This document shows positions 57,081 to 64,000 of a stretch of DNA of 64,000 nt, one piece after another. The DNA is taken from NCBI GenBank assembly GCA_030549495.1, contig JAUIRK010000903.1:248001-312000 (forward strand), written 5' to 3'. This stretch comes from Nectonema munidae. Lineage: Eukaryota > Nematomorpha > Nectonematoida > Nectonematidae. Under the pieces are notes generated by a model. It was not told where the DNA came from, made no database searches, and was given only the letters and a program-made list of their open reading frames with translations. Numbering within the stretch: position 1 is the stretch's first letter; every line of letters begins with the position of its first letter. Made by a program: the position numbers and the translations under genes.

Positions 57081-58445
57081 AAAGGCGATCTATACCCCAA
57101 ATGAATCCTAAATATTGACTTAGATTATTGGGGTAGGGTCGATATATCTATAGGTCGACCTATACACCAAATTATAAGATAAATATAATAATTCATCTTA
57201 AAATTTGATGCAAATATTTCTGTAATTCTAAATATTGCCTAAATTCTTGTAGATATAGCGAAAAAATTATATTTATCTGATGAAAGTCAATAATAGTTAC
57301 CAATAGTTATTGCGAAAAGACTTCATATTTTATACATATTGTAAAAATTAGGTTTATTTTTATAATATATTTGAATTGACATATATTGTATATTTTAAAG
57401 AGTTTTACCTTTTTTATTCTTTTTGCGAGCTGTTAAATATGAAAATAAAAAAATTTTGAGTGTAAAAATATAAATAAAAGTATGTTTGATTAGAAGGTCA
57501 GAATTTCATGATAATTTAATTTAATTTAGCATAAAATGTGCATAACTAATTTATTTTAACGTTATTATTTGTTTGAATCAAAATGTATATTCATGAAGTA
57601 AATCGTGTGAAAAATTTTTTATAAAAATTTCAGGAAAAATAAATAACAATAATTGAGAATAAGAGTAATTATATTTTAACTGCAAACATCAGTGAAATTC
57701 ATAAAACGAATGTAAGAAGTGAGATGGTTATACGTTTTCGGCGAAGTGATGACAGAACGCATTCGTTTGTTTTACATTAAATGTTCCCCAACTTCGTATC
57801 GAATCATAGGCCAAGTTTTAATATAAAAATCCTTCTTACTAAGACAAATTAAAATATGTGTAGAATATATTAAAAACATACTGCCGATTCTTGAACCATG
57901 AGAAGCAACTAAAATATAAAAATGAATTAGGAAGATAATTATATTGTATTTAATATTTAAAAAAAATGTCGTTTTAATAATTCTATTATGCGAAAGTATA
58001 TGAAAGAATATATTTTTTCGAAATGCATATCACGCTTGATTACTTGGACAAATAAAAATAAAAATCTAACGAGCATTGGTAAAATCAATAATGATTAACA
58101 TGTTAAAAGAACACTCCGAATTATCTACGAGTACTACTCTGGCAAAAACTTAGTCTTTAATGCCCTAACTATCTTAAAAAATGTTCCTGGCAATTTAAAA
58201 AAGATCTTCTATCAAATGATCTCAATCCCGAATAACCAGAGAAAGTGAACAAGTTAAGAGCTCAGGTGAAGGCGTTGATTCAAGACAATAAAGACAATTC
58301 AACTATATATGAATTAAGAGACAGTTCATTGAACGAGTTTCGAGTGATCAAGAAATTGGTGATCCCCATCAGATTTTACAAGCGACAAACGAATAAATGG
58401 AATATTCCCTTCAAATCAAATGACTTCTTCTCCAAACGAACATAA
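57081..58445 (+). repeat. ~1.3-kb dispersed repeat, copy R2
   Basis: Longest of three copies (with 45790 and 61567). Starts aggcgatctataccccaa and has a near-mirror ttggggtagggtcgat 35 bases on, followed by the perfect 16-bp palindrome TATAGGTCGACCTATA at 57149-57164. The rest aligns with R1 and R3. The right end carries the best-preserved coding remnant of the family. Confidence 0.7.
58090..58445 (+). pseudogene. Unidentified repeated protein remnant (in R2)
   Basis: Two frames together give a protein-like series: YEYYSGKNLVFNALTILKNV, then after a shift PEKVNKLRAQVKALIQDNKD, STIYELRDSSLNEFRVIKKL and VIPIRFYKRQTNKWNIPF, ending at TAA 58443-58445. The last 66 codons (58245-58445) are one open frame. 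The same residues with changes occur in R1 (46.6-46.8 kb) and R3 (62.7 kb), and substitutions such as AHVKALVQEN/AQVKALIQDN/GHVKVLIQEN keep chemical type. It may be the end of a gene of an unknown mobile element, or an exon of a host gene caught in a repeat. I do not recognise the family. Confidence 0.45.
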
Positions 58446-58559
58446 AGTTACGTTCAACAATATTGTATACCAATTCTAACGTTTATCTTTTTTTTTAAAA
58501 GATTTTATTACCAAAGTTCTTCCAAAAAATAGGGGGCTGGTTATACTTTTTATGATTTT

Positions 58560-60420
58560 TACTTCAATAATTTTGATAAAGTAACCATCAGTGCTTCTAA
58601 AACAAGGGGGATTATCGCCTTATTTAAAAGTCATAACGGTATCTCCTTTTGTTCCTTCCTATATTGAATACATGTGTCTAGAGATGGAAAATAAAAGTAA
58701 AAACTTTATTGTCTGTTGCATCAATAGGAGAACTTTGTCCAATATGGCTCACTCAACTCATGAAATACTTCGTCTTTTTCGAGCTTTTTTGACTTTTCAA
58801 CTAAATCTACTTTAATTTTCATTGGCGATTTTAATTATCATTTTATTCCTTGTAACTGAGAAGACAGCATTAGTAAAAGAACTCTTCTGAAGTGAATTTC
58901 CTAGAATACCTAACTTCAAAGAATTTATTTCAATTAATTCTTCAAGATATAAGATTAGACAACATTGGAAAAGAAAATACTTTGGAGCTTTTAATTTACA
59001 TATTTCCTTCAAATATTTCAAATACCATTTCTAAATTATCAGCATTATGAGGGAACGATCATAATTCTTATACCCTCTTTTTCCCACGATTATTTAATTA
59101 ACGACAAGACCACTATCAAATATCATTCTGGTTAACATTTTCATTTCTACAAAATTGGAATATTTTATTTCTGGTGTAATTTTTTCTTCTTTATCTGACC
59201 ATCTACCGATCTTTGCTTCCTTTAAATACGGGTTCTTCTTTTAAAAATAGTTATAAATGTATCAAGGAATATATTGATTTTTATAAACTGTACAACTATT
59301 TTAAAATTTAAAGTTGGGATAATTTTATTAATTTACATTTGTCAGCCGCTGTAGCATCACAAATATTTTTAAAAATTCTTAATAGTACCAAGTTCAAATG
59401 TAGTTCAGTAACATATAAAAGGAACATATATAAAATAAAACAAAATAAGTGGATGAATAATGAACTTCTTCGTATGGTAAAATTTAAATTTAATCTTTAT
59501 AAGAACTTGATTAAAAACAAAAATAATAGCATCTACACTGACTTATAAAATAAGTTCAATCGAGTGAATAAACATTTTAGGTATTTTATATGGATCGCAA
59601 AAAGTAATTATTACCATAGTTTTTTTTTTAAAAATCATCCAATTAATAAAGTTTTGTGGAAAGAAATCAAAATTTTGAAAAAAAAAAGTGATAACAGGAT
59701 GGTTATTAAAACGGAGGAAAAATATATTGATGAAATACTTCTACCTAGTGAATTTAGTAACTTTTTAGAGAAAAAAATTAAGAATCTATCCAATGAAAAG
59801 GAATATATGGTAAGATACACGAATCATCGAATTATGCGTTTGCCTTTAGAGAAATATCGTTAAATGTTGTACTTATCAATATTAATTCACTTAATAATAG
59901 TGAATGCCAAGATTTCTATGGATATCCTAAGTTAATTAAATTCTTATCTCCTGTTATATCTTTCCTTTAAGATATATTTTTAATAAATATTTACAAGAAG
60001 GGAAGTTTGGTGACTCTTTTAAAATTTAAAAGATCATATCTGTTTTCAAAAAAGGTTCTAAATTTGACCTGAATAACTATAGACCTATCTCAATATTTCC
60101 ATGGTTTTCTAAAGTGCTTGAAAAAATTCTGTATAAAATCTTTATAATTTTATTTGAAAATAATCAACTTTTTTCATCCCCACAGTTTACTTTTAGAAAT
60201 CTTATGTCAAATGAAAATCTACATTCAGTTTTTTAAATGAAGTAATTCGTTCTTGGAGCCTGAATTCTGACTGGATTTTTGTTTTTTTTTGGATTTAACG
60301 AGTGCTTTTGATACTACTGCTCTGCGAAAAACTTGCTTCTTATAAAATTAGTAGTTCTTCAATAAATCTCATTTTATCCTTTTTTAAATATAGAAATTCC
60401 TATGTTCAAAACAATAAAAA
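58560..60420 (+). pseudogene. LINE relic with endonuclease and RT parts
   Basis: Endonuclease pieces come first: LEMENKSKNFIVCCINR near 58680 and FIGDFNYHFIP at 58818-58850 (the GDFN motif). Then the linker KWMNNELLRMVKFKFNLYKN (59339-59548), continued by FIWIAKSNYYHSFFFKNHP and LWKEIKILKKK (59564-59863). RT follows in broken frames: GSKFDLNNYRPISIFPWFSK, VLEKILYKIF, SPQFTFRN, and a damaged FFGFNECF near 60290 where LDLTSAFD is usual. Everything after the catalytic Asp block is gone or unreadable by 60420. Jockey/CR1/L2-like by layout; inactive. Distinct from the RTE-like copies. Confidence 0.75.
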
Positions 60421-60454
60421 GAAGTATTAGCCTTCGCATATGTGGATGGTTGCA

Positions 60455-60545
60455 GACGACTGCACCCGGGACAACTCCTCAGTGGACAACTACCCATCGA
60501 TAACTGCCCCCTGGACAATTGCTCCCAGGACAACTGCCCCCCTTT
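60455..60545 (+). repeat. ~15-bp GC-richer tandem repeat
   Basis: About six units of the form ggacaactgccccc (gacgactgcacccgg, gacaactcctcagtg, gacaactacccatcg, ataactgccccctg, gacaattgctcccag, gacaactgcccccc). It lies at the broken 3' end of the LINE relic and is clearly richer in C than its surroundings. Confidence 0.75.
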
Positions 60546-61566
60546 TTTTAAAATTTTCTATCTTTACATTCTGTAAGTATTTCCTAAAGCACTACTTGTG
60601 TTGTTGAAGATTTACCTCAAACTAACAACGCCTTAGAAAGATGGCATAACCATATGCAAGCAAGAATTACGCCATTTCATCCAAATATATTGAACTTTCT
60701 TGGAGTGTTGAGAGAATAACACCTTTCGGTGTGATCATTGATCAAAGGTTGCTGGGCAGCCAGTGCCTCTTAGACCGAAACTTTATCCGAATTCTTGTAT
60801 TAAAATAGCAAACATTGTGCAAGATTTAAGAACCGCGAGTTGTTTGAATTTCTGAGATTTATAGCCCACAATTTAAAATCCTTGCACGTTAAATCTTTTT
60901 TTAATATATTTGCAACTTATACAAATTTAATATATCTAATGTTATCTTTTTGAGATCACGTATTTTTATTAACAATAATAAAACATTGGTTTTAATACCT
61001 TTTATTTGTTACCATTTCTTAAAAGGTAGGAGGCAGATGTCCTACGGGGGTAATTGTTTTTTAACTTAGTAAATAAGTATTAGTTAAATTGTCATAATTC
61101 GAGTTTAGTTCTTAGCTAGTTTTTTTATATAATTAATATTACTTTTAATCCTTAAAAATCATCCCAAAATTTTAGGTAGTCTTATATAACAGTAACAAAG
61201 AGCGAAACATTTGAACTTCTGTCATATATTTATAAGTAACTAAGCCTAATCTTACGCTGATACCAATGATAGCTTGGTGAAGAAACTACTGATATAAATA
61301 CTATTGAATCCACTTCGGCTGTATTTTTAATTCCTCGTGGAAAAAGAAACTGTAAAAAATCAAAAGTGTTAAATAACAACAAATAGAGAAACATCAAATA
61401 TTTAATTTCTTATTAAAATAAATTATAAAGTATTTACATTTTCCAGTTAAAACTCATCAAAATTGCTAGAATCATCATCTGATACAAATATCGACGATCG
61501 AAGTTTCGTCAGAATGCGAAGAAAGAAATCATAACTCGTCAATAACATAGGCGAGTTTAATATTTT
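60546..61566. other. Unassigned stretch
   Basis: About 1 kb. A short frame near 61280-61380 reads TDINTIESTSAVFLIPRGKR and RNCKKSK, possibly protein-like, but with no start or motif I can use. No repeats recognised. Confidence 0.35.
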
Positions 61567-62790
61567 AAAAGGCGATTATTACCCCAGATATTAGCTAAAT
61601 CTTAAATATCGATTTAGATTATCGTAGGTCGACTTATCTGCGGGTCGAAATATAAACCGAATTATATAGTAATTATAATTCAATTAGAAATTTGATGGAA
61701 ATATTTCTGTAATTGTCAATATTGCCTCAAATCATGTAGATATAACAAAAAAATAATATATATCTGATGAAAGTAAATACTACTTACCAATAGTTAACGC
61801 CAAAGACTTCATATTTTATAAAGATTGTGAAAATCGGGGTTATTATAACTTATATATACCTATTAAATAGACATTTATTGTATATTTAAAGAGTTTTACC
61901 TGTTTTATTCTTTTTGCGAGCTGTTAAATATGAAAATAAAAAAATTTTGAGTGTAAAAATATAAAAAAAAGTTATTTTGATTTGGGAGGTCAGAATTTCA
62001 AGATAATTTAATTTCATTAAACATAAAATTTGAATAACAAATTTATTTTAATGTTATTATTTGTTTGAATCAAAATGTATTCAGGAAAATTAAATTGTGT
62101 AAAAAAAATTTATAAAAATTTCAGGAAAAATAAATAACAATAATTGAGAATAAGTGTAATTATATATTAACTGCAACCATCTGTGCACTTCATAGAAAGA
62201 ATGAAAAAAGGTAGATAGTTTCAAGTTTTCGGCAAAGTGATAGATTACATTCTTTTGCTTTACAATAAATGTTTCCGAAATTGTTATAGAATCATAGGCC
62301 AGGTTTAAATATAAAAATCCTTCCTACTCAGACAAATTAAAATATGGGTAGAATATATTAAAATCATACTGCCTATTCTTGAACCATGAGAAGCAACTAA
62401 AATATAAAAATGAATTAAGAAAACAATTATATTGGGTTTAATATTTTTTTAATTTAATTATTTTAATTTTTTTGTGTTTAGATTCTAAAAATAAAATCTG
62501 TTTTTTAATTTTTATATTTATCTATTATGTGAAGTTTAAAATTTATACACAAGTATATGAAAGAATTTATTTTTTTTCACGTAATGCAAACAGATGCACA
62601 CTCCTTACTCTTGATCACTTAGACAAATAAAAAAAAAGTTCCTGAAATTTTCAAAAGATCTTGATATCATCTCAATCCCGAAGAACAAGAGGAAGTGAAA
62701 AAGTTAAGAGGCCATGTGAAAGTGTTGATTCAAGAGAATAAAGATAATTTAACTTTATATGTATTAATAGGCAGCTCTATATTTGTGAGT
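61567..62790 (+). repeat. ~1.2-kb dispersed repeat, copy R3
   Basis: Starts aaaaggcgattattacccca and has a degraded form of the R2 palindrome (taggtcgacttatc, 61625). Aligns with R2 through gagttttacctgttttatt, tttcaggaaaaataaataac and ccatgagaagcaactaaaat. The coding remnant (62695-62790) reads KKLRGHVKVLIQENKDNLTL, then diverges. It lies 4.5 kb from R2, in the same orientation. Confidence 0.7.
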
Positions 62791-63166
62791 CAACGTTCCA
62801 CATGTGGAACACGTTCTTGTAACTTTTTAACATCTCTGCTTCGAATTATTTTATTTCTCATTATTCATACTAACTTTGAATTTCTTTATCTCTCATTATT
62901 CACTGGTGCTTGTAAGTTACTTTATCTCTCATTTTATTAGGGCGAATAAAGCCAATTAAGTTAATTTAAAAAATATTTTGCGTCACCAAATGAATTAATG
63001 TTCACTCGTTTTTTTGATAAAAAAGAATTTTTTGATATTTTTTAAATCAATAAAGTCAATTTTTTCTATAATGTCTATTTTTTGTGTAAAGTTTCTATTA
63101 AAAATTTTTTTTTTATTTTTATAGTTCAATTGTTCTAGATTTAATGGTCCTTTTTAATGCTATTTA
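62791..63166. other. Non-coding AT-rich stretch
   Basis: Hydrophobic frame to 62940 in T-rich DNA; a ttatctctcatt repeat occurs at 62887 and 62920. Nothing else seen. Confidence 0.45.
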
Positions 63167-63923
63167 GTGCTTACACAATGCCAAATATTGCTCAAGATTC
63201 AACTTAGGCATGGTAAAAAGTTTTTTATTGGAAATCATAGAAAAGGAAAAAAAACACCTACTTGGTATTCCAAGCTCATCAAAAACAAATATCGAAACCT
63301 ATTTAGAACCAGTATTAAAAACTTTTTCAAGAAATCTAATCAAATGGTTCTTAGATTCCAATATTCCTTTATATAAGCTCGATAAAAAGTTGTTTTCAGG
63401 ATTGAGATACGCAATTCTTTCAATATAGAAAATTTGTTTTTGAACTTTTAAACTGATGCTGCTAGATAAAACTCAGCTGCTGGTAAAATTTTAAAAGCTG
63501 TTTATCCAAATATGCTAAATATAACATCCTTTGCACACTTGATACATATAATTGTGAAGGGAAAATCAAATCATTTTACAAAGAAGTAGATGATTTGATC
63601 GGTGATATCAAGTCCATAATAATAAAAAACATAAGTCAAAGAGTGCTTCCAAAAACCTTGGCTATCCCCCAACACCAGTTGTAAAAAGATGGATGAGTTG
63701 GCTAAATGCTGATTCCTACTACGCTGACAATTTAGCCAAAGTTAGGAAGATCTTTGAATCAAAGTATCTTTATATAGATCTTTGTAAAGAAGGTGTTTTA
63801 GTCCAGAGAGCCAAACATTCTGTGGAAAATCCTCTTCTTTTCAAGCAAATTTATAATCAATTAGAAGTAATTATTGAAAAAAATGAGTCTACATCTTACA
63901 TCAAAATGCTTAAATTTTTTTAA
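63167..63923 (+). pseudogene. hAT-like transposase relic (CGGBP1-associated type)
   Basis: Plus-strand pieces in order: KTNIETYLEPVLKTFSRNLI and KWFLDSNIPLYKLDKKLF (63270-63400), matching the post-finger region of CGGBP1-type hAT proteins; then, after a gap, TDAAR, AAGKILKAVYPNMLNITSFA and HLIHIIVKG (63455-63550), the core around the conserved Asp-Ala-Ala and His; then MSWLNADSYYADNLAKVRKI (63693-63923), the RW.TWL..A.YY region. Frames change at least twice, and the first DE(T)TD block is missing. A third hAT lineage in the window. It may continue beyond 63923, but that frame ends at TAA. Confidence 0.65.
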
Positions 63924-64000
63924 AATCAATTAAATTTCATAAAGATGAATGCAAAATCAAAAATTAATTGAATAAAGAATTGAAAATAGTCACTTTGTGG

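Overview
The window is very AT-rich (about 70% or more by eye) and looks like repeat-rich intergenic or heterochromatic DNA from an invertebrate animal, most likely an arthropod. The evidence is the mixture of RTE-like LINEs, Jockey/CR1/L2-like LINE relics, piggyBac elements with TTAA target sites, hAT elements with 8-bp duplications and Tigger/pogo relics, plus spliceosomal splice signals inside the piggyBac transposases. I see no bacterial gene organisation, operon or CRISPR array, and no convincing intact host gene. Species cannot be fixed from the sequence alone.

Layout: 1-5 kb holds a piggyBac C-terminus, a small hAT element with its TSD and a LINE RT relic. 7.3-10.9 kb is a near-complete minus-strand RTE-like LINE (copy 1), with an inverted fragment of its own 5' end at 11.0 kb. 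14.1-16.7 kb has another LINE relic and a foldback element. 19.7-23.2 kb is a complete piggyBac element bounded by TTAA and carrying a decayed, intron-containing transposase. 23.4-27.9 kb is a hAT relic into which a divergent RTE-like LINE (copy 3) inserted, with a 13-bp TSD. 28.4-36.4 kb has a hairpin repeat, two oppositely oriented Tigger relics and MITEs. 37.1-38.4 kb is a second hAT relic. 39.5-41.1 kb is compositionally strange and may be poor-quality assembly. 41.6-45.7 kb holds two TTAA-bounded elements that abut and share one TTAA; the second contains a dimeric 152/153-bp satellite-like array. 46.8-49.4 kb is a Tigger-like MITE with a second, related piggyBac nested in it. 49.8-55.9 kb is a further TTAA-bounded element that split a LINE RT relic and was itself hit by RTE-like LINE copy 2 (17-bp perfect TSD). 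57-64 kb has two more copies of a ~1.2-kb repeat with an unidentified coding remnant (a first copy is at 45.8 kb), another LINE relic and a CGGBP1-type hAT relic.

The parts are not a working pathway. They form a layered record of transposition: old LINE and hAT bodies, then TTAA elements inserted into them, then RTE-like LINEs inserted last. The least explained items are the satellite-bearing TTAA element at 42.4-45.7 kb, the thrice-repeated unidentified protein remnant, and the inverted duplication of LINE 5' end plus flanking 16-mer at 7.3/11.0 kb.
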